From positions 558,001-622,000 of the forward strand of contig NZ_MIGY01000003.1 of the NCBI RefSeq assembly GCF_002940665.1: 64,000 nucleotides of DNA, read 5' to 3'. Positions 1 to 8,614 of the stretch are shown here, in pieces. Every line of letters starts with the position of its first letter. The first letter of the stretch is position 1. This DNA is from Xanthomonas arboricola. GTDB lineage: Bacteria; Pseudomonadota; Gammaproteobacteria; Xanthomonadales; Xanthomonadaceae. The notes under the pieces are model-generated. The model searched no databases. It saw only the letters and a list, made by a program, of their open reading frames with translations, and had not been told where the DNA came from. The position numbers and the translations under genes were made by a program.

Positions 1-416
1 GCGTTGTAGAGCTTGTCGCAGCCGGACACCAGCAAGGCACGCTCGGGCGTGTTGCGCAGGTGCTCCAGGTAGGCCAGCTTGCGCTCGCGCCAGTCGCGTT
101 TGCGTGCGCTGGCGGTATTGTCTACCTCGGCCTTGTCTTCGGCAGTGGCATCGGTGCATGCCATCACGATGTCGGCCACCGCATCGCCGAACTGCGCGCG
201 GATCGACGCCTCATGACCGCCGCCGCAATCTTCCACCACATCGTGCAGCAGCCCGGCGATGGCCTGTTCTTCGTCGCCGCCGCATTCCAGCACCAGCGTG
301 GACACGCCCAGCAGATGGCTCAGATACGGAATCTGCGTGCCCTTGCGCACCTGCCCGGCATGGGCGATGCGCGCGTAATCCACGGCCAGGGCGTAACGTT
401 CGGTGAGAGCGGTCAT
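1..416 (-). CDS. HD-domain phosphohydrolase, 3' part missing (window edge)
   Basis: An open frame of 138 codons begins with ATG at 416 and runs off the left edge. The protein starts MTALTERYALAVDYARIAH and contains AGLLHDVVED near residue 58, the HD metal-binding signature of the HD/RelA-SpoT hydrolase-like family. Earlier the stretch RKGTQIPYLSHLLGVS matches the Y-x-x-H-L-x-x-V pattern that precedes HD in small (p)ppGpp-hydrolase-like proteins. This suggests a metal-dependent phosphohydrolase acting on nucleotides; the substrate is inferred only. It is divergent from the EAL gene with about 150 bp between them. The C-terminus is outside the window, so its length cannot be judged. Confidence 0.7.
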   Translation of the reverse strand, partial: MTALTERYALAVDYARIAHAGQVRKGTQIPYLSHLLGVSTLVLECGGDEEQAIAGLLHDVVEDCGGGHEASIRAQFGDAVADIVMACTDATAEDKAEVDNTASARKRDWRERKLAYLEHLRNTPERALLVSGCDKLYN

Positions 417-564
417 GGGGCATCCGATGCGAGCGATGACGCATTATCGCCGAGCCCCGTGGCGCGCCAGGTGAGGATGGCGCGAGCGCGCGTGTGCAGA
501 CTCAATGACGCACTGTTGCGGCCGATATGGCTAGGCTACCCCCACGCCGCACGATTGCTCAGCC

Positions 565-1311
565 ATGCCCACGCTCCCCGTTTGCAACGCCTGCCGCGAC
601 GGCCAGGACTTTCCCACCGCCATCACCATGGCGTTCCAGCCGATCGTGGACGTGTCCACCCGCAGCGTCTACGCCGGCGAAGCGCTGGTGCGCGGCGTCA
701 ACGGCGAATCGGCCGGCAGCATCCTGGCCGCCGTGGATGAGCGCAACCGCTACGCCTTTGACCAGGCCTGCCGCATCAAGGCGATCGAATGTGCCGCGCA
801 GATCGCGCTGCCGGCCTTATTGTCGATCAACTTCATGCCCAATGCGGTCTACAACCCCGAGCACTGCCTGCGCGCCACGCTCTCGGCCACCGCGCAGTAC
901 GGCTGGCCGCTGGACGCCATCATCTTCGAGGTCAGCGAACAGGAACACCTGGCCGAGCCGGCGCACCTGCTCGACATCATGCGCACCTACCAGGCGCGCG
1001 GCCTGAAGACCGCCATCGACGACTTCGGCGCCGGCTATTCCGGCCTCGGCCTGCTGGCCGACTTCCAGCCGGACCTGCTCAAGCTGGACATCGCCCTGGT
1101 GCGCGGCATCGACGCCGACCGCAGCCGCCAGGCCATCGTCCGCCACGCCACCCGCATGTGCGAAGAACTCGGTATCGCCGTCATCGCCGAAGGCATCGAG
1201 CACCCCGACGAATACCGCACCCTGCGCGACATGGGCATCCACCTGCAGCAAGGCTATCTGTTCGCCCGCCCACAGATCGGCGTGCTGCCGCAGGTGCACT
1301 GGCCGGACTGA
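565..1311 (+). CDS. EAL-domain cyclic-di-GMP phosphodiesterase
   Basis: A 248-aa protein made almost entirely of one EAL domain, predicted to hydrolyse the second messenger c-di-GMP in the cytoplasm. The residues normally needed for metal binding and catalysis are present: E39 (EALVRG), N89, E122 (FEVSEQE), D152-D153 (DDFGAGYS), K173, E209 (AEGIE) and Q229 (QGYLFARP). It is therefore probably active rather than a degenerate c-di-GMP receptor. The N-terminus CNACRDGQDF has two cysteines but no recognisable sensor domain. The arrangement AFQPIVD directly before EAL resembles the EAL part of BLUF-EAL proteins. The Shine-Dalgarno is weak. The gene stands alone between a divergent HD protein and a convergent flavoprotein. 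Confidence 0.9.
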   Translation: MPTLPVCNACRDGQDFPTAITMAFQPIVDVSTRSVYAGEALVRGVNGESAGSILAAVDERNRYAFDQACRIKAIECAAQIALPALLSINFMPNAVYNPEHCLRATLSATAQYGWPLDAIIFEVSEQEHLAEPAHLLDIMRTYQARGLKTAIDDFGAGYSGLGLLADFQPDLLKLDIALVRGIDADRSRQAIVRHATRMCEELGIAVIAEGIEHPDEYRTLRDMGIHLQQGYLFARPQIGVLPQVHWPD

Positions 1312-1422
1312 GAAGGCGCGTGCGCAAGAAGCAGGCAAACCGCACACTCTTCAGCAGACGCGCAATCGCCCAACACACATAACCCGCACCCGAAGAAATC
1401 AAACAGCGCGCAAGCCGCTTTT

Positions 1423-1453
1423 CCGAATCCCGATTCCCGAATCCCTATTCCCC
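1423..1453. repeat. GGGAATC-type heptad repeat (G-rich on minus strand)
   Basis: An imperfect run of the 7-bp GGGAATC/GGGATTC type, read on the minus strand. It covers the stop codon of the flavoprotein (1445-1447). The same kind of repeat recurs at 58135-58175, 58240-58268 and 60878-60919. Four G-runs with 4-nt spacers give it G-quadruplex potential. Confidence 0.6.
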
Positions 1454-3139
1454 AGCGCTGGCAAGTTCCGATGCCGGCACCGGGTTGGCCTGGTGTGCCA
1501 GGTATTGATGAATCTGCGCGACGACCGCCGCGCCCTCGCCCACTGCCGCGGCCACGCGCTTGACCGAGCCGGCCCGCACATCGCCGATGGCGAACACGCC
1601 GGGGCGGTTGGTTTCCAGCGGCAGACAGGCCGGCACGCCATCGCCGCGCGTATTGCCGGTGACGACGAAGCCGCGCGCATCGGTCTCCACGCACTGCTGC
1701 AGCCAGCCGGTGTTGGGGTCGGCGCCGACGAACAGGAACAGATGCCGCAACTCCACCCGCGTGGTCTGCCCATCGGCGCGCGTGCGCAACACCGCCGCGT
1801 GCAGACCGCGCTCCGGGTCGCCGTCCAGTGCGGCCACTTCGGTGCCGGTATGCAGCTGCACGTTCGGCAGCACGGCGATACGGTCGATCAGATATTGCGA
1901 CATCGACGCTTCCAGCCCTTCGCCGCGAATGATCAGGTGCAGCTGCTTCACCCGCGGTGCCAGAAACGCCACCGCCTGGCCGGCGGAATTGCCACCGCCC
2001 ACCAGCGCCACCACGCCGCCCTCGCACAGCCGCGCTTCCACCGGCGAGGCCCAGTACGACACCCCATGGCCTTCGAAACGCTCCAGTCCGTCGATCTCCG
2101 GACGCCGGTAACGCGCCCCCGAGGCAACCACCACGGTGCTGGCCAGCAGCTGCTTGCCGTCGGCCAGATCCAGCTTCAGCGCACCATCGTCGCGCCCGCA
2201 TTCCAGCGTGCCGGCCTCGATCGGAATCGCCAGCTCGGCACCGAACTTCAGTGCCTGGTTGTAGGCGCGCCCGGCCAGCGCCTGGCCGGAAATGCCGGTC
2301 GGAAAGCCCAGGTAGTTCTCGATCCGTGCCGAGGCGCCGGCCTGGCCGCCGATGGCGCGCTGGTCCAGCACCAGCACCGACAGGCCTTCGGAGGCCGCAT
2401 ACACCGCCGTCGCCAGGCCGGCCGGGCCGGCGCCGACGATGGCCACGTCGTAGCGCTTGTCCGGGTCGATGTCCGGCGTCATGCCCAGGCAGTGCGCCGC
2501 TTCGGCATCGCTGGGCTGGCGCAGCACCCGCCCGCTCGGGCACACCATCACCGGTAGTTCCTGTTCCTGGATGCCGAAGCGCTGCACCAACGCGCGGCCT
2601 TCCTCGTCGGAAGCATCGATCACCGTGTTCGGGTAACCGTTGCGGGTGAGAAAGCCCTGCAAACGGGTCAGATGCGGATCGTCCGGCTCGCCGATCAACA
2701 CCGAGCCCGAGGCATCGCCTTCGATCAAGCCGACGCGGCGCAGGATCAACGCGCGCATCACCACCTCGCCCACTTCGGCCGAGCTGATCATCAGCGCGCG
2801 CAGGTGTGCGGTGTCGAACGGCAACGCCAGGCAGCCCTGCGGCCCGGCACGCCCGCCGGCCAGCGACGCGCGCCCGGCCAGCTGGCTGACCTCGCCGGTG
2901 AACTGGCCGGGCGTCTGCAAGGTGATCGGCTTTTCGTTGCCCAACCCGTCGCGCCGCACCACTTCGATGGTGCCTTCCAGCACCACCCACACCGGCGCAT
3001 GCGCATCGCCCACGTCGAAGACGATCTCGCCCGCATCGAAACGCTGCGCCGGCCCGCTGGCAAACCGCCGCGTGATCGCCAATTGGCCCGAGTCCAGCTC
3101 GGGAAACATCTGATGGTGGCGGGTATCGGCCAGGGACAT
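1445..3139 (-). CDS. cNMP-binding domain fused to thioredoxin-reductase-like FAD oxidoreductase
   Basis: 564 aa. Residues ~10-130 form a cyclic-nucleotide-binding-like beta roll (GEIVFDVGD...GTIEVVRRD...PGQFTGEVSQLAGR). Residues ~150-215 look like a glutaredoxin-like spacer. Residues 230-550 are a pyridine nucleotide-disulphide oxidoreductase fold with the FAD motif VGAGPAG (235-241), the NAD(P)H motif GGGNSAG (381-387) and a C-terminal FAIGDVRAGSVKRVAAAVGEG. The redox-active CxxC that thioredoxin reductases carry after the second domain boundary is absent: the site reads SYWASPVEARLC (361-372). It is therefore a flavoprotein reductase without the classical dithiol, possibly regulated by nucleotide binding to the N-terminal domain (inference). 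The start ATG at 3139 is the first in-frame Met of the homologous region. Confidence 0.85.
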   Translation of the reverse strand: MSLADTRHHQMFPELDSGQLAITRRFASGPAQRFDAGEIVFDVGDAHAPVWVVLEGTIEVVRRDGLGNEKPITLQTPGQFTGEVSQLAGRASLAGGRAGPQGCLALPFDTAHLRALMISSAEVGEVVMRALILRRVGLIEGDASGSVLIGEPDDPHLTRLQGFLTRNGYPNTVIDASDEEGRALVQRFGIQEQELPVMVCPSGRVLRQPSDAEAAHCLGMTPDIDPDKRYDVAIVGAGPAGLATAVYAASEGLSVLVLDQRAIGGQAGASARIENYLGFPTGISGQALAGRAYNQALKFGAELAIPIEAGTLECGRDDGALKLDLADGKQLLASTVVVASGARYRRPEIDGLERFEGHGVSYWASPVEARLCEGGVVALVGGGNSAGQAVAFLAPRVKQLHLIIRGEGLEASMSQYLIDRIAVLPNVQLHTGTEVAALDGDPERGLHAAVLRTRADGQTTRVELRHLFLFVGADPNTGWLQQCVETDARGFVVTGNTRGDGVPACLPLETNRPGVFAIGDVRAGSVKRVAAAVGEGAAVVAQIHQYLAHQANPVPASELASAGE

Positions 3140-3514
3140 GGAATGGCGACGCTAAGGGGGGGAGTACATGCAAGCATGGCCAGCCGTGAGGGTGATGGCA
3201 ATCACCCGGATACGCCATGCCGGGCGCGACAGAGCGACCATGCGCAAGCGCCGCGCGAGCACACCGGTGCGGCGTGTATGCAGGCATGACGCGTCACGCG
3301 CGTGCACGTCGTGCCGTGCGCTCACTGGAAGCGGTCGGCACAATCAACCGCAACCGTACGGGCAGAACGTGGCCGACGTAGCTGCCGCGCTGGCGGCCAA
3401 ACGAACACGGCCCTGGACCCGCACCTGGTACGCAGCACTCGAACGCTCCGGTTGCTCCTGTTACTGCTGTTGCTCGGTTTACTCCGCTTGCTCCGCAGCA
3501 TGCACCACGTCTTG
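3140..3514. other. intergenic region without recognisable gene
   Basis: This stretch lies upstream of the flavoprotein gene and downstream of the alkB-like gene. Frames on both strands are arginine- or leucine-rich shadows with no family resemblance. A pyrimidine-rich segment near 3450-3495 encodes only leucine runs on the plus strand. I see no RNA gene or clear repeat. Confidence 0.5.
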
Positions 3515-4153
3515 TCAGCCACGCTGCGCTTGTACCGGCTCCCAATGCGGCCCGTGCTGGCCGGCGGCCATGCGCTCGGCCGGGCGCACGCGGAACACCA
3601 CGCTGATGCGCTCGCCCACCGCACGTGCGGTCTTGGCGATGCCGTGCTCGTGGCTCAGTTGCGAGGCATGGCTCATCGCCAGCAGGCTGCCGGGCGCCAG
3701 CTCCACACCGATCGCACGCGCGCTACCGTCCTTTGCGCGCAGCTGCATCCGCCGCGTCGCGCCCAGCGACACCAAGGCGATCGGATACGGCGCCTGCAGC
3801 GTCTGCAGCTTGTCGTGATGCATCGCCACACTGTCGCGGCCATCGCGATACAGATTCAGGCCCACGGCGTTGTACGGCGCTGGCAATACGGCCTGCACGG
3901 CATCGAGCAGCGCCTGCAGCGGCAGCGCGGGCGGCAGCGGCGTATCCAGCCGATACGAGGCCAGCAGGCGCGGCACCTCCACCACACGGTCGTACATCTC
4001 GCGGCGCTGGCTGTGCCAGTCGGTGGCCTGGCGCAACGCGGCAAAGCACTGCTGCGCCACGGCAGGCGCCAGCAGCTGCGGCCAATAGCGCACGCCGCCT
4101 TGCGTATCGTGCAGCAGCTGCACGGGCGCGGTGGGAGTATCGAACAGATCCAT
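3515..4153 (-). CDS. AlkB-like 2-oxoglutarate/Fe(II)-dependent dioxygenase
   Basis: 212 aa, predicted to repair alkylated bases (1-meA, 3-meC) by oxidative demethylation. The double-stranded beta-helix core shows the HxD iron motif in MHHDK (H112/D114), the distal His in SHEHGIAKT (H168 or H170) and the Rx5R 2-oxoglutarate clamp in RISVVFR (R182, R188). The preceding NLYRDGRDSVAMHHDK resembles the ALKBH2/3-type nucleotide-recognition strand rather than E. coli AlkB itself. The gene stands alone, without ada beside it. The neighbouring flavoprotein on the same strand is 375 bp away, so co-transcription is doubtful. Confidence 0.85.
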   Translation of the reverse strand: MDLFDTPTAPVQLLHDTQGGVRYWPQLLAPAVAQQCFAALRQATDWHSQRREMYDRVVEVPRLLASYRLDTPLPPALPLQALLDAVQAVLPAPYNAVGLNLYRDGRDSVAMHHDKLQTLQAPYPIALVSLGATRRMQLRAKDGSARAIGVELAPGSLLAMSHASQLSHEHGIAKTARAVGERISVVFRVRPAERMAAGQHGPHWEPVQAQRG

Positions 4154-4463
4154 CCCGGTGATATGCGGGCGGTTTGCGCGATTTCAGCAGCCTGCCGTTG
4201 CGATCTCCCGCAGACGAAGCGCTACGTTCGCACGCTCTCTCGCAGCTGCTGGCATTGCGCTCGTTCCGTGTAGAAAGGCGACCGATCTGTGCACCCGCTG
4301 TCTCCTGCGCGCAACACCGGCAAACTCTCAAAGACAGGCGTACGCATCACCGCCGCCCGCCGCGCACCGGTTAGCGAGCTCAACGATGCAGGCATGGACC
4401 TCATGCGATCAGGCCCGACAGCTGTGCTACGGTCCGGCGCTGCATCCGCCTGGAACCGTTCGC
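4154..4463. other. divergent intergenic region
   Basis: About 310 bp between the alkB-like gene (minus) and the GH92 gene (plus). It must hold both promoters. An in-frame upstream extension of the GH92 frame exists here (back to 4131), but it has no coding character and precedes the signal peptide, so I leave it out. Confidence 0.5.
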
Positions 4464-6824
4464 ATGCAGCATCGCTCAATCGCCTTGTCTCCCCTGCGTT
4501 GGCTGGCGCTGCTTGCCGCCTGCGTCAGCTTTGCCGGCAACGCGGCGCCACGTGGGGACGACGCGGGCTTCAGCGCGGTCGACCCGTTGATCGGCACCGG
4601 TGGCGAAGGCCACACCTATCCCGGCGCCACGCTGCCGTTCGGCATGGTGCAGCTGAGCCCGGACACGCAGATCAAGCCGCGCAAGCAGGCCTACGGCTGG
4701 GCCGCCGGTTACCGGCATGGCGACACCACGATTGTCGGCTTCTCGCACACGCACTTTTCCGGCTCCGGGCATTCGGACCTGGGCGATGTGCTGCTGATGC
4801 CGCAGACCGGCCAGGTCAGGCTCGAACGCGGCGATGCCGCCACACCGGGCAGCGGCTACACCGCGCAGTTCGACCATGCCAGCGAGCAGGCGCAACCCGG
4901 CTATTACGCGGTGACCTTGAAAGACCGCAACATCCGCGCCGAACTCACCGCCAGTGCGCGCGTGGGTGTGCATCGCTACACCTTCCCCAAGGGCACACCG
5001 GCACACGTGTTGGTGGACCTGCGCACCAGCCTGTACGACTACCCCGGCAAGGTGCAGTGGTCGCGGCTGCGCGTACGCGGCGATGGCACCGTGACCGGCT
5101 TCCGCGAAACACGCGGCTGGGCACCCGGCCGCCAGCTGTACTTCGCCATGCGTTTTTCCCGCCCGCTCACCGCCACGCAATTGCACGACACCGAGCAGGA
5201 CATCCCGTACAAGGGCTTTCCGCCGCCGGGCGAGAAGAATCCCGCACAGCGTGCACAGATCGAAGGCCGGCAGCTGGTCGGCGTGTTCGACGTCGCCAAC
5301 GATGGCACGCCGCTGGTGGTCAAGGTCGCGCTGTCGCCGGTCAGCGAGGCCGGTGCCATCGCCAATCTCGATGCGGAGGTGCCCGGTTTCGATTTCGACC
5401 GCGTGCGCGCCGATGCGCGCGCGCAGTGGACACAGGCGCTGGCGGCGATCGATGCGCAAGGCACGCCGCAACAACGCACCCAGCTCTACACCGCGCTGTA
5501 TCACACCCTGCTCGGCCCCACCCTGTTCATGGACAGCGATGGCCAGTACCGCGGGCCGGACAACGCCGTGCATCAGGCACATGGCTGGACCAACTATTCC
5601 ACCTTCTCGCTCTGGGATACCTACCGCGCGCTGCATCCGTTGCTGACCCTGGTGCAGCCGCCGCAACGCAGCAGCGACATGGTCAATTCGTTGCTCGCCT
5701 CGCGCCGCGAGAGCGCCTACGGCATCCTGCCCGTCTGGGCGTTCCACGGCCTGGAAACCTGGTGCATGATCGGCTACCACGCCGTGCCGGTGATCGCCGA
5801 CGCCTACATGAAAGGCATCGGCGGCTTCGATGCCGAGCAAGCGCTCGATGCCATGGTCGCCAGCGCCAACTACGGCCCCTACGACGGCATCGCGCAGTAC
5901 CGCGAGCTGGGCTACGTGCCCATCGACGAAGAAGGCGAAGCCGCCTCCAAGACGCTGGAATACGCCTTCGACGACTGGACCATCGCGCGCATGGCCGACA
6001 AGCTCGGCAAGCCCGCCATCGCCGCGGAATTCAGCAAGCGCGCCGGCAACTGGAAACACGCCTTCGACCCGGCCACCGGCTACATGCGCGCGCGCACCCG
6101 TGCGGGTGACTTCCGCGCGCCGTTCGACCCCTCGGCCAGCGGCTACGGCAGCGACTACACCGAAGGCAATGCCTGGCAATACTCCTGGTACGTGCCGCAG
6201 GATGTCGCAGGGCTTGCCGCCGCACACGGCGGCGACGACACGCTGCTCGCGCGCCTGGATGCGGTGTTCGATGCCAAGGTCGACCCCAAGGTGTTCGCGC
6301 ATATGGAAGACATCACCGGCCTGATCGGCTGGTATGCGCACGGCAACGAGCCCAGCCACCATGTCGCCTATCTGTACGCCTACGCCGGCCAGCCCTGGCG
6401 CACCCAGGCGCGGCTGACCCAGATCATGGACACCCAGTATCACGCCGGCCCCGATGGCCTGGCCGGCAACGACGACCTTGGCCAGATGTCGGCCTGGTAC
6501 GTGTTCACCACGCTGGGCTTCTATCCGGTGGCACCGGGCAGCAACCAGTACATCATCGGCCGCCCGTTCCTGCCGCGCGCCACGCTCAAGCTGCCCAATG
6601 GCAAGCGCTTCAGCGTGATTGCCGATGGCCTGAGCAAGGCGCGCAGCTACATCGGCAGCGTCACCCTCAACGGCCAGCCGCTGACCCGCGCCTACCTCAC
6701 GCATGAAGAAATCCAGGCCGGCGGCGAGTTGCGCTTCCGCATGCAGGCCACGCCGAACACGCAATGGGCCACCGATCCGGCGCAGCGGCCGTATTCGATG
6801 TCCACCGATGCGCTGAGTCAGTAG
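4464..6824 (+). CDS. secreted GH92 alpha-mannosidase
   Basis: 786 aa from ATG 4464. This start is chosen because it opens a clean Sec signal peptide (RSIALSPLRWLALLAACVSFAGNAA) directly before the conserved VDPLIGTGGEGHTYPGATLPFGMVQ start of glycoside hydrolase family 92. The family hallmark GNDDLGQMSAWYVFTTLGFY is present near the C-terminus, followed by PVAPGSNQY. Both family domains, the N-terminal beta-sandwich and the (alpha/alpha)6 barrel, appear complete. GH92 enzymes are Ca-dependent exo-alpha-mannosidases, so the likely role is trimming mannose from plant or eukaryotic N-glycans in the periplasm. The 3' end overlaps the convergent DUF429 gene by 7 bp. Confidence 0.92.
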   Translation: MQHRSIALSPLRWLALLAACVSFAGNAAPRGDDAGFSAVDPLIGTGGEGHTYPGATLPFGMVQLSPDTQIKPRKQAYGWAAGYRHGDTTIVGFSHTHFSGSGHSDLGDVLLMPQTGQVRLERGDAATPGSGYTAQFDHASEQAQPGYYAVTLKDRNIRAELTASARVGVHRYTFPKGTPAHVLVDLRTSLYDYPGKVQWSRLRVRGDGTVTGFRETRGWAPGRQLYFAMRFSRPLTATQLHDTEQDIPYKGFPPPGEKNPAQRAQIEGRQLVGVFDVANDGTPLVVKVALSPVSEAGAIANLDAEVPGFDFDRVRADARAQWTQALAAIDAQGTPQQRTQLYTALYHTLLGPTLFMDSDGQYRGPDNAVHQAHGWTNYSTFSLWDTYRALHPLLTLVQPPQRSSDMVNSLLASRRESAYGILPVWAFHGLETWCMIGYHAVPVIADAYMKGIGGFDAEQALDAMVASANYGPYDGIAQYRELGYVPIDEEGEAASKTLEYAFDDWTIARMADKLGKPAIAAEFSKRAGNWKHAFDPATGYMRARTRAGDFRAPFDPSASGYGSDYTEGNAWQYSWYVPQDVAGLAAAHGGDDTLLARLDAVFDAKVDPKVFAHMEDITGLIGWYAHGNEPSHHVAYLYAYAGQPWRTQARLTQIMDTQYHAGPDGLAGNDDLGQMSAWYVFTTLGFYPVAPGSNQYIIGRPFLPRATLKLPNGKRFSVIADGLSKARSYIGSVTLNGQPLTRAYLTHEEIQAGGELRFRMQATPNTQWATDPAQRPYSMSTDALSQ

Positions 6825-7525
6825 TGGATGCCCATGCGTAGCCCGCAGGCATCGCGTTCCACCACCGTCGGCAGGCTGCCGGCGGTACCTGCGGCAATGC
6901 GCTGCGCGCTCCAGCAGGCCACCAGGGCATCCAGCACATCGTCCGGCTTGGCCAGCGCACGCGGCACCCGCCCCAGCAACGCGGCCACCTGCCTGGCGCC
7001 ATAGCGCCGGCCCAGCAAGGCGGCGCGCTGTTGATGGCCCGCAGTGCTCTTCTTGCCCGCCGCCAGGCCGTGCCCGCTGGCGAGCACGGCGAACGACACC
7101 TCCGGGTGCACCTCGAACACGCGCTCGGCCCACAACGGATCGGCGCGCAAGGCATCGTCCCAGGCGCGGATCTTCGACAGCAGCGCAAACGACTGCACGC
7201 CAAAGCCACGCTGCCCGTCGTGGTCCAGCACCCGATGCAACGCAGAAGCGTCCACCTGCGTGCTCGCATGCAGCATGCCGCGCAATGGCGCGGCAAAGAT
7301 GCTGGATGCGCGGCGCCCACCAACAACGCGCCGCGCCTGCACATCCGCAGCGCGGGGCGCGTGCTCGCTCAAACCGATCGGAATATCCACAGCCAGCACA
7401 GCGATGCCGCGTAATGCGTTCGCCACCGCGGCGACGGTGGGGTAGCCGGCAAACTGCAATCCATCGTCGGCCTGCCACACCGCCAGCCAACCGCTACCGG
7501 CGCCATCGATCCCTACACACTGCAT
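6818..7525 (-). CDS. DUF429 family protein
   Basis: 235 aa, starting at ATG 7525 behind a good GGAGGA ribosome site. The N-terminus MQCVGIDGAGSGWLAVW and AVDIPIGL are typical of DUF429, a predicted RNase H-fold nuclease family with acidic active-site residues (D7, D48 region). Further family stretches are VFEVHPEVSF and KPDDVLDALVACW. Function is not established. It converges on the GH92 gene with a 7-bp overlap. Upstream is the SDR gene in the divergent direction. Confidence 0.8.
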   Translation of the reverse strand: MQCVGIDGAGSGWLAVWQADDGLQFAGYPTVAAVANALRGIAVLAVDIPIGLSEHAPRAADVQARRVVGGRRASSIFAAPLRGMLHASTQVDASALHRVLDHDGQRGFGVQSFALLSKIRAWDDALRADPLWAERVFEVHPEVSFAVLASGHGLAAGKKSTAGHQQRAALLGRRYGARQVAALLGRVPRALAKPDDVLDALVACWSAQRIAAGTAGSLPTVVERDACGLRMGIHY

Positions 7526-7711
7526 TGTTGTCCTCCCGGTCGTGGTCTGCAGGCACGGCGCCCGTAGCACCGCTCGCAGGTGATCGGCGTGGCGCGTTCA
7601 CATCATGCACAACATTCGTTCACCCGCACGCATCGCCAGTGTTTCCAGACTGCTCTGCATCGGGCCGCAGCACGCTGCGCCCTTGCCATCCCCCAATGCA
7701 GGAGCCAGTGC

Positions 7712-8614
7712 ATGTCCAGCACCAAGAACCAGTACGAAATGCAGAACCCGCTTACCCAGTTTCCGCAGCCCAAGTTCCCCGAGCAGACCCAGGAAGCACC
7801 GGGCACCGTCCATGCATTGCAGCCCAAGGCCGACCATGGCGAGCAGAGCTACCAGGGCTTCGGCCGCCTGAAGGGCCGCAAGGCGCTGATCACCGGTGCC
7901 GACTCGGGCATCGGCCGCGCCACTGCGATTGCCTACGCACGCGAAGGCGCCGACATCGTGCTGAACTACCTGCCGGAAGAAGAGCAGGACGCCGCGGAAG
8001 TGGTGAAGTTGATCCAGGCCGAAGGCCGCAAAGCCATCAGCATCCCGGGCGACTTGAAGGACGAAGCCTTCTGCAATGAACTGGTCGCACGCGCGGTCAA
8101 GGAGCTCGGCGGGCTGGACCTTTTGGTCAACATCGCCGGCAAGCAGACCGCGGTCAAGGACATCGCCGACATCACCACCGAGCAGTTCGACGCCACCTAC
8201 AAGACCAACGTGTATGCGATGTTCTGGCTGTGCAAGGCGGCCATCCCGCACCTGCCGCCGGGTGCATCCATCATCAATACCGGCTCGATCCAGTCCTACC
8301 AGCCCTCGCCGACGCTGCTGGACTATGCGTCCACTAAGGCCGCCATCGTCAACTTCACCAAGGGCCTGGCCCAGCAGGTCGCCGAGAAGGGCATCCGCGT
8401 CAACGCAGTCGCCCCCGGCCCGGTATGGACCCCGCTGCAACCCAGCGGTGGCCAACCGCCGGAGAAGATTCCCGAATTCGGCTCGGAAACCCCGCTCAAG
8501 CGTGCCGGTCAGCCGGTGGAGATGGCGCCGCTGTATGTGATCCTGGCTTCGCAGGAATCCAGCTACGTCACCGGCGAGGTCTTCGGCGCCACCGGCGGCC
8601 TGCTGCTGTCTTGA
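7712..8614 (+). CDS. YghA-like NADP-dependent short-chain dehydrogenase/reductase
   Basis: 300 aa from ATG 7712, preceded by GGAG. It has a Rossmann SDR core with [12 protein letters not shown] (cofactor glycine motif), NIAGKQ, catalytic Ser in [12 protein letters not shown] (Tyr/Lys pair) and [11 protein letters not shown]. The extended N-terminal arm (about 45 aa, ending in [10 protein letters not shown]) is typical of the YghA/GsiB-like SDRs, which reduce aldehydes. Stop and next start overlap as TTGA, so the following GH15 gene is probably translated with it. Confidence 0.88.
   Translation: MSSTKNQYEMQNPLTQFPQPKFPEQTQEAPGTVHALQPKADHGEQSYQGFGRLKGRKALITGADSGIGRATAIAYAREGADIVLNYLPEEEQDAAEVVKLIQAEGRKAISIPGDLKDEAFCNELVARAVKELGGLDLLVNIAGKQTAVKDIADITTEQFDATYKTNVYAMFWLCKAAIPHLPPGASIINTGSIQSYQPSPTLLDYASTKAAIVNFTKGLAQQVAEKGIRVNAVAPGPVWTPLQPSGGQPPEKIPEFGSETPLKRAGQPVEMAPLYVILASQESSYVTGEVFGATGGLLLS

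Noticed and set aside
3302-4273. Plus-strand frame with a poly-Leu segment opposite the alkB-like gene
   Set aside because: The Leu run comes from a pyrimidine-rich intergenic stretch and the rest is antisense to the dioxygenase.
4476-7490. Long minus-strand frame across the GH92 gene
   Set aside because: Antisense shadow; it spans two real genes and has no recognisable domain.
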